In this document: in pieces, positions 7,278 to 15,383 of the stretch | How the letters are laid out: each line of letters opens with the position of its first letter | How positions within the stretch are numbered: the stretch's first letter is position 1 | Assembly (NCBI GenBank): GCA_003553945.1 | Contig: PWEL01000047.1 | Coordinates: forward strand, 1-37,279 | Source: Mollicutes bacterium | GTDB lineage: Bacteria > Bacillota_I > Bacilli_A > Izemoplasmatales > Izemoplasmataceae | Reading direction: 5' to 3' | Length of the DNA stretch: 37,279 nucleotides | Translations under genes and position numbers: made by a program | The notes under the pieces: generated by a model | Seen by the model: only the letters and a program-made list of their open reading frames with translations | What the model was told of the DNA's origin: nothing | The model's database searches: none

Positions 7278-8659
7278 AGAACATTCAAAAGATTGAAGAA
7301 GGGCAGAAAATCACAGGCACAGTGTACAAGGTCGACCGCAACGAGGTCATTGTCGATATAGGGTATTCGATGGAAGGGACCATCCAGCTGAGTCACCTGA
7401 CACGCCTCGATGTTGATTCCGCCGAGGAGCTTATCAGCGAAGGTGACGAGATTGAAGCCATCGTCAGCAAGATCGATGAAGATGATGAATATGTGCTGCT
7501 CTCCCGTCTTGAGATAGAACAGGATGAGATGTTCGAGGCGCTGCAGAATAAATTCGAGAATGACGAGACCGTCGAGGTCAAGGTGCTCCAGGAAGTCAAG
7601 GGCGGACTGAAATGCCGTTTATATGGTTTCAATGTGTTCATGCCCAAGAGCGAAGTCTCCAACGAATATACGGAGGACTTCAAACCCTATGTAGGCAAGA
7701 CCCTTCCCGCTAAAATCGTTGAGATAGGCCGTCCCAAAGGCCGTATCACGATTGTCGTCTCCCACAAGGCGATCGAGAAGGAGAAAGAAGAAGCCCGCAA
7801 ACAGGAAGAGCTCGAGAAGATCAAGGAAGGTGAAGTGCTCGAAGGCACGGTATCGAAACTGATGAGCTATGGTGCATTCATCCGTTTCGAACAGGTCGAA
7901 GGCCTCCTGCATATCTCCGAGATCTCCCACCACCGTCTCAAGTACCCCAGCGAGAAGCTTGAAGAGGGCCAGAAGGTCAAAGTCAAGGTCATCGGTGAAG
8001 ACGGCGACAAGCGCTCCCTATCGATGCGTGCGCTTGAACCCACCCCCTGGGAGCAATTCGCAGAGACACACAGCGAAGGGGACAAAGTCACCGCCAAGGT
8101 CGTCAAGAAGATGGACTTCGGAATGATTCTCGAAGTGGCACCGGGTGTCACGGGATTGCTTCACAAGAGCAACTACTCCTGGAACCCCCGCTACAATCTC
8201 GCCGGCGATGTGGAAGTCGGCGACACCTTCGAAGTGCAGATTCTCTCCATAGACACTGAAAGCAGGAAAATGCGACTATCGAAGAAACATCTCGAATACA
8301 ACCCCTGGGAGGATGTCAACGTCGAGATCGGCGAAGAAGTCGCCGGCGAGGTCAAGGAACTCCAACCCCAGGGCGCGCTTGTGGAAGTACAGGGCGTATT
8401 CGCTTTCCTCCCCATCTCCGAGATCCAGGAAGAGCATGTGGAGAAAGTGAGCGACGTCCTGAGCGAAGGTGACCTCATCAATGCCATTGTTCTCAAGTTC
8501 AACCGCGAGCGCTGGCAGATGGTCATCAGCAAGCAGGCCTACGAGAAGAAGCGCATCGAGGATGAATATAAGAAGCATCTGAAAGGCGACGACAAGGAAA
8601 GTGAATCTCAGACACTCGGCGAGCTCTTCGCCGACAAGCTGAAGGATTTCCAGAAATAG
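7274..8659 (+). CDS. S1-domain RNA-binding protein (ribosomal protein S1 type, five S1 domains)
   Basis: A 461-residue acidic protein made of five S1 RNA-binding domains, starting at about residues 8, 91, 186, 272 and 354. Domains three and four are the most typical ('GTVSKLMSYGAFI', 'VEGLLHISEISH'). The best match in type is the Firmicutes S1 homologue (YpfD), shorter than the six-domain S1 of Proteobacteria. It may help mRNA binding at the ribosome or act in RNA turnover; in low-GC Gram-positives an essential translation role is not certain. It overlaps the end of cmk by four bases and is followed 16 bases later by der, with which it shares an operon. Confidence 0.9.
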   Translation: MKNIQKIEEGQKITGTVYKVDRNEVIVDIGYSMEGTIQLSHLTRLDVDSAEELISEGDEIEAIVSKIDEDDEYVLLSRLEIEQDEMFEALQNKFENDETVEVKVLQEVKGGLKCRLYGFNVFMPKSEVSNEYTEDFKPYVGKTLPAKIVEIGRPKGRITIVVSHKAIEKEKEEARKQEELEKIKEGEVLEGTVSKLMSYGAFIRFEQVEGLLHISEISHHRLKYPSEKLEEGQKVKVKVIGEDGDKRSLSMRALEPTPWEQFAETHSEGDKVTAKVVKKMDFGMILEVAPGVTGLLHKSNYSWNPRYNLAGDVEVGDTFEVQILSIDTESRKMRLSKKHLEYNPWEDVNVEIGEEVAGEVKELQPQGALVEVQGVFAFLPISEIQEEHVEKVSDVLSEGDLINAIVLKFNRERWQMVISKQAYEKKRIEDEYKKHLKGDDKESESQTLGELFADKLKDFQK

Positions 8660-8675
8660 AAGAAGGTGAGGCGTC

Positions 8676-9983
8676 ATGCTTCCATCCGTAGCGATTGTGG
8701 GCCGACCGAATGTCGGAAAATCCACGCTGTTCAATCGCATCGCCGGGCACCGCATCGCCATTACCGACGAGACGCCCGGTCTCACGCGCGATAGGCTTTA
8801 TGCGAAAGCGGAATGGCTCACGCGCCCCTTTCATATCATCGACACTGGTGGCATCGACTTCGGCGATGCCCCTTTTATTCATGATGTGAAGGCCCAGGCC
8901 GAAATCGCCATCGAGGAAGCCGATGTGATCCTTTTCGTGGTGGATTTCATGACCGGCGTCACGGACCACGACGGCGATGTCGCCAAGATACTCTATAAAT
9001 CGGATACGCCGGTGTTGCTGGCTGTCAATAAAGTGGACGACCTCGACAAGAAGGATTACCTCTATGAATTCTACGCGCTCGGGCTCGGCGAGCCTTATCC
9101 CATCAGCGCCGCGCACGGGCACGGTACCGGCGATTTGCTCGATGAGACCATCGCCCGTCTCCCGGAGGCCGTCCCAGAACCCTATAGCGAGGACACTATA
9201 AGACTCTGCTTGACAGGTCGCCCGAACGTGGGCAAGAGCTCCCTCATGAACGCCCTCCTCGGCGAGGAGCGCGTCATTGTGAGTGAGATTCCCGGCACTA
9301 CGAGGGACGCCGTCGACTCTGTGTTCAGCAAGGACGAACAGGAATTCGTACTGATCGACACAGCCGGTCTCAGAAAGCGCGGCAAGGTCTATGAACGTCC
9401 GGAGAAATTCAGCGTGCTCCGTACCATTCAAGCCATTGAACGCAGCGATATCGCCCTCTTCCTTGTCGATGCCGAGGAAGGCATCATCGAACAGGACAAG
9501 AAGGTCGCGGGATATGCGCTTGAAGCGGGCAAGGCCGTCATAGTCGTTGTCAATAAATGGGACGCTGTCGAAAAGGACAGCCGGACGATGAACGAATGGG
9601 AGAGTCGCATAAGGCATCATTTCAAGTTCCTCCCCGATTCCCCGGTCATTTTTCTTTCGGCATTGACCAAGGCCAGATTGAACACGCTGTTCCCGGTCAT
9701 CCGCGATGTCTATGACAATTATTCCAAGGAAGTCCCGACCAGTGTGCTCAATGACGTGCTTTCCGACGCGCTTACTGCGAACCCCCCGAAGTCTCACAAT
9801 GGCGGGGTGTTCAAAGCCTACTACGGCACCCAGACCGACACCAAGCCTCCGACATTCATACTGTTTGTGAACGATGCCGCCTATCTTCATTTCAGTTATG
9901 AACGCTATCTGAAGAATCAGATACGTCAGGCCTTCGGATTCAGGGGCGTTCCGGTTAAAATACAGTTAAGGAAGCGTGATTGA
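8676..9983 (+). CDS. der: Ribosome-assembly GTPase Der (EngA)
   Basis: A tandem GTPase needed for assembly of the large ribosomal subunit. The 435-residue protein has two complete G domains: GRPNVGKST at residues 9-17 and a second GRPNVGKSS around residue 180. DTGG and DTAG switch motifs, NKVD and NKWD specificity motifs are all present, and a KH-like C-terminal domain follows. Length is typical. ATG 8676 has AAGGTGAGG just upstream. It lies between the S1-domain gene and gpsA, the common Firmicutes order, and its stop codon lies just before the gpsA start. Confidence 0.98.
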   Translation: MLPSVAIVGRPNVGKSTLFNRIAGHRIAITDETPGLTRDRLYAKAEWLTRPFHIIDTGGIDFGDAPFIHDVKAQAEIAIEEADVILFVVDFMTGVTDHDGDVAKILYKSDTPVLLAVNKVDDLDKKDYLYEFYALGLGEPYPISAAHGHGTGDLLDETIARLPEAVPEPYSEDTIRLCLTGRPNVGKSSLMNALLGEERVIVSEIPGTTRDAVDSVFSKDEQEFVLIDTAGLRKRGKVYERPEKFSVLRTIQAIERSDIALFLVDAEEGIIEQDKKVAGYALEAGKAVIVVVNKWDAVEKDSRTMNEWESRIRHHFKFLPDSPVIFLSALTKARLNTLFPVIRDVYDNYSKEVPTSVLNDVLSDALTANPPKSHNGGVFKAYYGTQTDTKPPTFILFVNDAAYLHFSYERYLKNQIRQAFGFRGVPVKIQLRKRD

Positions 9984-9984
9984 T

Positions 9985-10989
9985 ATGGCCAGAGTCAGTA
10001 TCATCGGCGGCGGGTCCTGGGGGCTCGCGCTCTCCAAAGTATTGAACGACAATGACCACGAGGTGCTCGTCTACGATGTGAACGAACGCATCGTGGAGAA
10101 CATCAATGAAAGGCATCTATGCGAGCAGCTCGATGTCTCCATCCCCGGGGACATCCGCGCGACCCTTTCTATTGAGGAGGCGCTCGCATTCTCGGATACA
10201 GTCCTCTTCGTCGTCCCGACCAAGGTTCTGCGGGAAGCGATACATGCCATCCTGCCGCATCTTCATGATGCCAAGCTCTTCATCAATGCCGCGAAAGGCA
10301 TCGAACCCGGCACGTTCCAGCGCAACTCCGAAATCTTCCGCGAGCTGATTCCCGGAGAGTATTTCAAGGGTTTCGTCGCCTTGAGCGGACCATCGCACGC
10401 CGAAGAAGTGATCCGTGGCATGACGACGCTCATCACCAGTGCCAGCGACGATGAGGCGCTGGCCAGGCATGTCCAGTCCCTTTTTCACAATCAACGCTAT
10501 TTCCGGGTCTATTCCAGCGATGATCTGAAGGGCGTGGAGCTGGGCGGCGCCCTCAAGAACGTCTTCGCCCTCGCCGCGGGCATCGCCAAGGGACAGGGAC
10601 ACGGCGACAATGCCCTAGCGGCCCTGATCACCCGCGGTCTTGTCGAGATGGGCAAGCTCTATACCTCTCTCGGTGCGAAAAAAGATAGCCTCCTGGGCCT
10701 TTCGGGCATCGGGGACCTCTTCGTCACCTGTACGTCCGAACATTCCAGGAACTTCCAGGCCGGTCTCAAGATCGGCCGCGGCAGCAATCTGGACGAGACC
10801 CTCGACTCCATGACCATGGTTGTCGAAGGCATCCGTACATGCGAAGCGGCCTACACCTTCTCACAAGAGGCCGGCATCGACGCTCCGATCATCCAGGCCA
10901 TCTATAACGTGGTTTTCAACCGCATCAAGCCCTCCGTGGTCTTCGCGCAATTGCTCGCACGCGAGCAAAAACCCGAGGAAAAGCCTTAA
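9985..10989 (+). CDS. gpsA: Glycerol-3-phosphate dehydrogenase [NAD(P)+]
   Basis: Reduces dihydroxyacetone phosphate to sn-glycerol-3-phosphate, the backbone for membrane phospholipids. The N-terminus has the Rossmann dinucleotide motif GGGSWG (residues 8-13 from ATG 9985). The catalytic-lysine region 'GGALKNVFALAAGI' and the C-terminal substrate-binding part are present. I chose ATG 9985 because AAGGAAG lies ten bases upstream. GTG 9976 in the same frame would sit on the ribosome binding site and within the end of der. The resulting 334 residues fit the family. Confidence 0.97.
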   Translation: MARVSIIGGGSWGLALSKVLNDNDHEVLVYDVNERIVENINERHLCEQLDVSIPGDIRATLSIEEALAFSDTVLFVVPTKVLREAIHAILPHLHDAKLFINAAKGIEPGTFQRNSEIFRELIPGEYFKGFVALSGPSHAEEVIRGMTTLITSASDDEALARHVQSLFHNQRYFRVYSSDDLKGVELGGALKNVFALAAGIAKGQGHGDNALAALITRGLVEMGKLYTSLGAKKDSLLGLSGIGDLFVTCTSEHSRNFQAGLKIGRGSNLDETLDSMTMVVEGIRTCEAAYTFSQEAGIDAPIIQAIYNVVFNRIKPSVVFAQLLAREQKPEEKP

Positions 10990-11004
10990 AAAGGCCGAAT
11001 TTTT
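10983..11004 (+). terminator. Weak terminator candidate after gpsA
   Basis: A five-bp stem (GCCTT with AAGGC, loop AAA) followed by CGAA and five T. The stem is short and the T run is offset, so termination would be partial at best. The stop codon of gpsA lies inside the stem. Confidence 0.3.
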
Positions 11005-11036
11005 CCGGATTTTTTCCATAAAACCCTCTTAAAGCC

Positions 11037-11065
11037 TTGCAATGCCTCGCGCATCTTGCTATAAT
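11037..11065 (+). promoter_or_regulatory. Promoter of the HU gene
   Basis: TTGCAA (11037-11042), 17 bases, then a perfect TATAAT (11060-11065) preceded by TGC (extended -10). This should give strong expression, as expected for a nucleoid protein. Confidence 0.85.
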
Positions 11066-11100
11066 GGCCTTAGTTAGAACAAAAGGAGGGAATTGGAACA

Positions 11101-11372
11101 TGAATAAGACCGAACTGGTTGCACGTATCGCAGAATCTTCAGGATTGACAAAGAAGGATGCTGAGGCGGCGCTGAACGCTACACTCAACGCCATCCAGGA
11201 TTCTCTTGTCAAGGGAGACAAAGTTGTATTGACAGGGTTTGGCACTTTTGAGGTAAGGGAACGCAAGCCGCGCGTCGGCCACAACCCGAGAACCGGCGAT
11301 TCAATCTCCATCCCTGCTCAGAAGTCGCCCGCGTTCAAGGCCGGTAAAGTCCTCAAAGACGCCGTCCGCTAA
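11101..11372 (+). CDS. hup: DNA-binding protein HU
   Basis: Small histone-like protein that bends and compacts DNA, acting as a dimer. The 90-residue sequence starts MNKTELVARIAE and carries the family signature GFGTFEVRERK (about 46-56), followed by the DNA-gripping arm with HNPRTG and the closing AFKAGKVLKDAV helix. Start ATG 11101 follows GGAGGG by eight to nine bases; upstream in-frame starts have no such site and would add residues foreign to the family. It has its own strong promoter and terminator, so it is a single-gene unit after the cmk-gpsA operon. Confidence 0.98.
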
Positions 11373-11395
11373 GCAATCTATCATTCAAGCTCCAT

Positions 11396-11428
11396 AAAAA
11401 AATACCATAGCAATATGGTATTTTTTTT
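11396..11428. terminator. Rho-independent terminator after HU
   Basis: A perfect 14-bp stem (AAAAAAATACCATA at 11396-11409 with its complement from 11414) around the loop GCAA, ending in eight T. The arms carry both A and T runs, so it is symmetrical in principle. Confidence 0.93.
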
Positions 11429-11433
11429 ATAAT
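11428..11433 (+). promoter_or_regulatory. Possible -10 element for the ankyrin gene
   Basis: TATAAT begins at the last T of the HU terminator, 31 bases before the ankyrin ATG. No matching -35 is seen at 16-18 bases, so it may be chance in an AT-rich tract. It is the only promoter-like element in this short gap. Confidence 0.35.
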
Positions 11434-11463
11434 TGTGCTACCTTTTAGGCAGTGGGTGATGCT

Positions 11464-12600
11464 ATGAGCCGAGGCGAATTTTTAGATGAAAACGCATTGG
11501 ATGCACTGCTCGAAGACGACATTGAGTCCCTCGAGGCCTTCGATGTCTTCGCGCAGGACACGCGCCGACAGAACCTCCTATTCTACGCCGTCCGCCAGAA
11601 AGCACGGCGCAGTTTTTTTCATCTGCTCGAGAGGGGGCTGGATGTCAATCAGGGCAATCATTTCGAGGACACCCCGCTGCATACGGCGGCTTCCCTTGGT
11701 GAAGCCGAGATGTCCCGCGCCTTGTTGGAAAGCGGCGCGCGCGTCGACACCCGCAACAAGAACGGAGTCACCCCGCTCATGCTGGCCTGCCGGAAAGGTG
11801 ACCTTCGGACGATTGAAACGCTGATCGATAGCCATGCCGAGATCGCCATCCGCGACAGGAGCGGATGCACAGCGCTCTACTATGCGGTGGAAAGCAAGAA
11901 GCCCCCGGCATTGAAGGCGCTTCTGGACCGGGATGCGAATGTGTTCGTCCTCAATGCCGAGAATGAAAGCCTCCATCATGCAGTGGCCCGTCATGGGACA
12001 CACGCAATGCAGAAGCTGCTTTACACGCACGCACTGACGCCTTATATCGAAAACCTCTACGGACAATCTCCCCTGCATCTTGCGGCACGGGGCAGCGATG
12101 ATGTCCTTGTCGATTCGCTCCTTTCATACGGTCTTTCGCCGGTGAGCGAGGACCGTTTCGGCGAAAGTCCGCTCACGTATGCCAAAGGACAGGGTGATAT
12201 AGAAAGCCTGCTTGCCCGCCGTGTGGATGATCAGGTACTTGAAGCTTCCTTCAAGCATCTCCCCATCCATCGTGCCATGCGCAGAGGTCTCCCGGATGAG
12301 GCGGAGGCGTACATCCGCATGGGGGAGGATCCGAATATCAGGGACATGTTCGGTAACACCCCGCTCTTCTATGCACTGCTTGAGAAGGATGCCTATATAG
12401 TGGACAGGCTGCTCGGCGCCGGCGCCGGTGTGGATGCTATAGACACTTTCGGACATACGGCGCTCTTCTATGCCGTCCTTTTGAAGGACGGCGGCAGCAT
12501 CCAAGCCTTGAAATCACATGAAAAGGACGCCTTGGATGCGCAGTCTCAAGCGCTTCTCAAGACGTCCGACTCGCGTATTAGAAAATTGTTCAATCAGTAG
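11464..12600 (+). CDS. Ankyrin-repeat protein
   Basis: A 378-residue protein built almost wholly of ankyrin repeats, which mediate protein-protein contacts. At least eight repeats can be followed by their 'TPLH/TPLM/TALYYA' turns, for example 'DTPLHTAASLGEAEM', 'GVTPLMLACRKGD', 'GQSPLHLAARGSD', 'GNTPLFYALLEKD' and 'GHTALFYAVLLKD'. There is no signal peptide or membrane segment, so it is probably cytoplasmic; the partner is unknown. The start is uncertain: ATG 11464 has GGTGAT three bases away, and GTG 11452 in the same frame is possible (382 residues). Its 3' end overlaps the convergent CPBP protease gene by seven bases. No enzyme domain is attached. Confidence 0.9.
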   Translation: MSRGEFLDENALDALLEDDIESLEAFDVFAQDTRRQNLLFYAVRQKARRSFFHLLERGLDVNQGNHFEDTPLHTAASLGEAEMSRALLESGARVDTRNKNGVTPLMLACRKGDLRTIETLIDSHAEIAIRDRSGCTALYYAVESKKPPALKALLDRDANVFVLNAENESLHHAVARHGTHAMQKLLYTHALTPYIENLYGQSPLHLAARGSDDVLVDSLLSYGLSPVSEDRFGESPLTYAKGQGDIESLLARRVDDQVLEASFKHLPIHRAMRRGLPDEAEAYIRMGEDPNIRDMFGNTPLFYALLEKDAYIVDRLLGAGAGVDAIDTFGHTALFYAVLLKDGGSIQALKSHEKDALDAQSQALLKTSDSRIRKLFNQ

Positions 12601-13322
12601 AGGAGCACCGGAATCATCAGACTGAAGAGATTCCAGACCATATGAAGGCCGATCGCGACATAGATCTGCCTGCCCGAATAGTAGTAGATATAGCTGATGA
12701 TAAGCCCCAGTAGCATGTAGGGCCCGAGCGCCATGAAGAACGTCGCGCCGAAAGGGCTCTCCACCAGTTCCACGGTCGCGTGCATCAAAGCGAATACAAC
12801 ACTGTTGCCGATGATGGCGACCCCATGATTGAAGCGGCTGTTGATAATACCGTAAAGCCCTTTCCTGAATACAATCTCCTCGGCGATAGGTGCGAAGATG
12901 AACGACATGGTGAATATCATGCCGAAATTGTACCATGAGCTCTCGAGGATGCGTTCGATGACCTCCTGATTGGCGGTGCCCGTCTCCCACCCCAGCAGTG
13001 TGTAGACAACGCCGAGGGCTAGGTTGGCGAAATACATCATGACGAACCCTATGCCGATGAAGCCCAAGTGATAGAGCGTCTTTCTGGTGAACGCCTTCCA
13101 GTCCTTCCTGATGAGCTCACTGCGTCCGATCCAGAGCAGGATGACAGTGAGGATGGCGAACCAGGCCAGATTCACGGCGGCGTCCATCGTCATGGCGAGA
13201 GCCTCGTCCTCGGCAAGGCCCGGGTAGAAGAGCACGAGCGCGTCGTAGATCAAAAAGACGACGAACAGCGTGGCGAAATATGCGATGATGTATTTGATGT
13301 TCAACAGGTTGCTTTTGCGCAT
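12594..13322 (-). CDS. CPBP family intramembrane glutamic protease (CAAX-protease-like)
   Basis: A 242-residue polytopic membrane protein of the CPBP (Abi/Rce1-like) family. The three catalytic motifs are visible: EEIVFRKG (EExxxR), FALMH (FxxxH) and HMVWN (HxxxN), placed in order in the C-terminal half as expected. The N-terminal half has several hydrophobic helices. In bacteria such proteins may process peptides or membrane proteins; the substrate cannot be told here. The start ATG is preceded by GAGGAGGG, an excellent site. It is divergent from the K+ regulator gene and convergent with the ankyrin gene, overlapping its end by seven bases. Confidence 0.93.
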   Translation of the reverse strand: MRKSNLLNIKYIIAYFATLFVVFLIYDALVLFYPGLAEDEALAMTMDAAVNLAWFAILTVILLWIGRSELIRKDWKAFTRKTLYHLGFIGIGFVMMYFANLALGVVYTLLGWETGTANQEVIERILESSWYNFGMIFTMSFIFAPIAEEIVFRKGLYGIINSRFNHGVAIIGNSVVFALMHATVELVESPFGATFFMALGPYMLLGLIISYIYYYSGRQIYVAIGLHMVWNLFSLMIPVLLY

Positions 13323-13342
13323 GCGGGTCCCTCCTCACACGG

Positions 13343-13351
13343 ATTATACCA
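13343..13351 (-). promoter_or_regulatory. Extended -10 promoter of the CPBP protease gene
   Basis: On the minus strand TATAAT (13343-13348) is preceded by TGG. The -35 region is weak (TTCTTA at an 18-base spacing). It lies 21 bases before the start codon. Confidence 0.6.
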
Positions 13352-13387
13352 CAGTTCCATGGCTTTTAAGAAGGAAAAACGCTATAA

Positions 13388-13415
13388 TTGACAAGGGCGC
13401 TGCGTGTGATACTAT
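13388..13415 (+). promoter_or_regulatory. Promoter of the KtrA-like gene
   Basis: A consensus TTGACA (13388-13393), 16 bases, then TACTAT (13410-13415). The short leader of under 30 bases leaves no room for a riboswitch. Confidence 0.6.
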
Positions 13416-13449
13416 GTTAGAAAGATAAGCAATAGAAAGTGGTGAGAGC

Positions 13450-14109
13450 ATGGCAAAGAAGACTTTCGCCGTCATCGGTCTTGGCAGATTCGGCATGGCC
13501 GTGGTGGAAGAGCTCATCAAGAGCGACCGGGAAGTGCTTGTCATTGACAATAATCAGGATAGAATCACCAAGGTGGCGAAGATCGCCACCCACGCCGTGG
13601 TCCTCGACACCTCGGATGAATCGGCGCTCAAGGAGGTCGGCATCCAGAGTATCGACCATGTCATCGTCTCGATCGGCAAGGATATCAAGAACAGCATCCT
13701 GACGACCCTGATCCTCAAGGAGCTCGGCGTCAAGAAAGTCACGGTCAAAGTGCAGAACGACTATCATCAGAAAGTCGTCGACCGACTCGGCGCGGACGAG
13801 ACGGTCCAGCCCGAACAGGAGGCGGGACGTCGTCTGGCCCACCAGGTGCTTTCGGAGAACATCCTGGAGTTCTACGACCTCAGCGACAAGCACAGTTTCA
13901 TCACCCTCAAGGCGACCCCCAAGCTCATCGACATGACCGTGGCGAATCTCGACCTGAGAGACCGTTTCCGTCTCAATCTCGTCGCCATCAAGCGCAACGG
14001 GGATGTCATCATCCCGAGTCCCGAGAATGTCTTCCAGGAGGGGGACCAGCTGCTCGTCGTCGGTGAGAACCGCGATTTGCAGAAGTTCTCCATGTGGTCT
14101 GAAAAATAA
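13450..14109 (+). CDS. KtrA/TrkA-type potassium uptake regulatory subunit
   Basis: Cytoplasmic gating subunit of a K+ channel/transporter (KtrAB type). The 219-residue protein has an RCK_N Rossmann domain with GLGRFG at residues 10-15 and an acidic residue after strand 2 ('VIDNN'), which bind nucleotide. From about 135 an RCK_C domain follows ('FREGDQLLVV'-type ending, here 'FQEGDQLLVVGE'). Length matches KtrA. No membrane KtrB/KtrD subunit is in this window, so its channel must be coded elsewhere. The start ATG follows GGTGAG. A terminator hairpin begins at its stop codon. Confidence 0.93.
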   Translation: MAKKTFAVIGLGRFGMAVVEELIKSDREVLVIDNNQDRITKVAKIATHAVVLDTSDESALKEVGIQSIDHVIVSIGKDIKNSILTTLILKELGVKKVTVKVQNDYHQKVVDRLGADETVQPEQEAGRRLAHQVLSENILEFYDLSDKHSFITLKATPKLIDMTVANLDLRDRFRLNLVAIKRNGDVIIPSPENVFQEGDQLLVVGENRDLQKFSMWSEK

Positions 14110-14135
14110 AAAGCCTTTTTCAAAAGGCTTTTTTT
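14108..14135 (+). terminator. Terminator between the KtrA-like gene and rdgB
   Basis: A 12-bp stem (AAAAAGCCTTTT with AAAAGGCTTTTT, two-base loop) followed by T residues. It starts at the KtrA stop codon and ends five bases before the rdgB ribosome binding site. Confidence 0.85.
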
Positions 14136-14150
14136 GCAGGAGGTCGGACA

Positions 14151-14729
14151 ATGAAGCACATTGTTCTCGCCACCCAGAACGCCAACAAGATCGATGAAAT
14201 CGCTCCGCATCTCGAGTATCTGCATTATACGGTCGACACCCTTGCGGATTTCGCGGGGGACGTCGTGATCAAGGAAAAGGGGAGCACGCTTGAAGAGAAT
14301 GCGCTGCTCAAAGCCCGGGCGCTCCGCACGCATACGAGCGCTATGGTGCTCGCGGACGACTCCGGTCTCGAGGTCGATGCGCTGGGCGGCAAGCCCGGTG
14401 TCATGTCGAAACGTTTTTCGAATGAAGGGACGGATGATGCGAACAACCGTCTCCTGCTTGAAAAGATGGCGAACGAGCGCAACCGCCGCGCCACTTTCAA
14501 GACGGTGATGGCGCTCATCGAGGAGGACGGCAGTGAACACATTTTCGAAGGCACGCTCCCCGGCTATATCCATACAGCCCTTGAAGGGGAGGAGGGGTTC
14601 GGCTACGACCCCCTTTTCATTCCCGTCGGATACTCGAAGACGCTCGCGGCCCTGGGGATGGACGTCAAGAACACCATCTCCCACCGCAGGAAATGCCTGG
14701 AGCGCGTATTGCAGTTCCTACGTAAATAG
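14151..14729 (+). CDS. rdgB: XTP/dITP diphosphatase (RdgB/HAM1 family)
   Basis: House-cleaning enzyme that hydrolyses dITP, XTP and related non-canonical purine nucleotides to monophosphate and pyrophosphate, keeping them out of DNA and RNA. The 192-residue protein has the N-terminal 'ATQNANKIDEI' (substrate and metal binding), 'ADDSGLEVDALGG' with the metal ligands, 'EGFGYDPLF' and the C-terminal 'SHRRK'. Length is typical. GGAGGT precedes the start. It opens an operon with the cobalamin-binding protein, an ABC permease and ATPase, and a YfcE-like phosphoesterase. In many Firmicutes rdgB is directly followed by the YfcE-like gene (YsnB), so the three genes between look like an insertion. A terminator sits directly upstream, so its own promoter is not obvious. 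Confidence 0.96.
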   Translation: MKHIVLATQNANKIDEIAPHLEYLHYTVDTLADFAGDVVIKEKGSTLEENALLKARALRTHTSAMVLADDSGLEVDALGGKPGVMSKRFSNEGTDDANNRLLLEKMANERNRRATFKTVMALIEEDGSEHIFEGTLPGYIHTALEGEEGFGYDPLFIPVGYSKTLAALGMDVKNTISHRRKCLERVLQFLRK

Positions 14730-14744
14730 ACAAGGAGGCACCCC

Positions 14745-15383
14745 ATGAAACAAGAACTGGAAAACGCCATGAAACAAAACGATAAGGCCAAAGCCGCCGA
14801 TGTTGCCTTGCAAGCCTTAGAGGGGGGCATGGACCTGGTCGAGCTCTATAGCGGGGTGCTCGCCCCCATGCTCAATGCCATCGACTGCGCGGAGGATGAT
14901 TTCGAGTGCGTCTGGCTCGAGCATCAGATGACATCCATCACCCGCACCATCGTCGAGATGGGCTATGCCTATGTCCTCAAGCGCCGCCGTGTCCCGGAAG
15001 AAAGCAAGCATGTGCTCATCGCCTGCCCGCGTGAGGAATACCATGAACTCGGCGCCATCATGGGCGGACAGTTTCTCGAGCTTGCCGGGTTCAAGACCAC
15101 CTACATCGGTGCGAACACTCCCCTGGAGACCATCGATGCGGCGCTAAGGACCCTGGAAGTGGACTTTCTCGCCCTTAGTGTCTCCAACGCCTATCATCTG
15201 TTCGAAGTGCGGCACATCATCGCCCATATAAGGAATGAGCATCCCCATGTGCGCATCATTGGCGCCGGCCGGGGGTTTGAGAATCATGAAGCCGCCTTCA
15301 GATCCTCGATCGCCTATCTCATCACATCGTATGCATCGGTTGAAGAAATGGCGGAAGCGGAGGGACTCGCATGCTCCCATTGA
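14745..15383 (+). CDS. Cobalamin-binding domain protein
   Basis: A stand-alone 212-residue B12-binding protein. An N-terminal helical cap (about 1-85) resembles the cap of methionine synthase and of LitR/CarH light sensors; E59-H60 fit the conserved EH of that cap, but the Trp of the CarH Wx9EH motif is not in place. A Rossmann-like B12 domain (about 88-205) follows, with E98-x-H100-x-x-G103 in place of DxHxxG, so H100 is the likely lower cobalt ligand. 'LALSVS' (142-147) and 'GAGRG' (173-177) fit the other B12 contacts. There is no DNA-binding or methyltransferase domain, so it may be a corrinoid carrier or a sensor. The start follows AAGGAGG. It begins 15 bases after rdgB and overlaps the ABC permease by 13 bases, so the genes are co-expressed. 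Confidence 0.85.
   Translation: MKQELENAMKQNDKAKAADVALQALEGGMDLVELYSGVLAPMLNAIDCAEDDFECVWLEHQMTSITRTIVEMGYAYVLKRRRVPEESKHVLIACPREEYHELGAIMGGQFLELAGFKTTYIGANTPLETIDAALRTLEVDFLALSVSNAYHLFEVRHIIAHIRNEHPHVRIIGAGRGFENHEAAFRSSIAYLITSYASVEEMAEAEGLACSH

Noticed and set aside
8526-9890. Long open frame on the minus strand opposite der
   Set aside because: It is antisense to two full GTPase domains of der, has no recognisable domain and no ribosome binding site; a shadow of GC-rich codon use.
13416-13449. Cyclic-di-AMP riboswitch before the KtrA-like gene
   Set aside because: The leader after the predicted promoter is under 30 bases, far too short for such an element.
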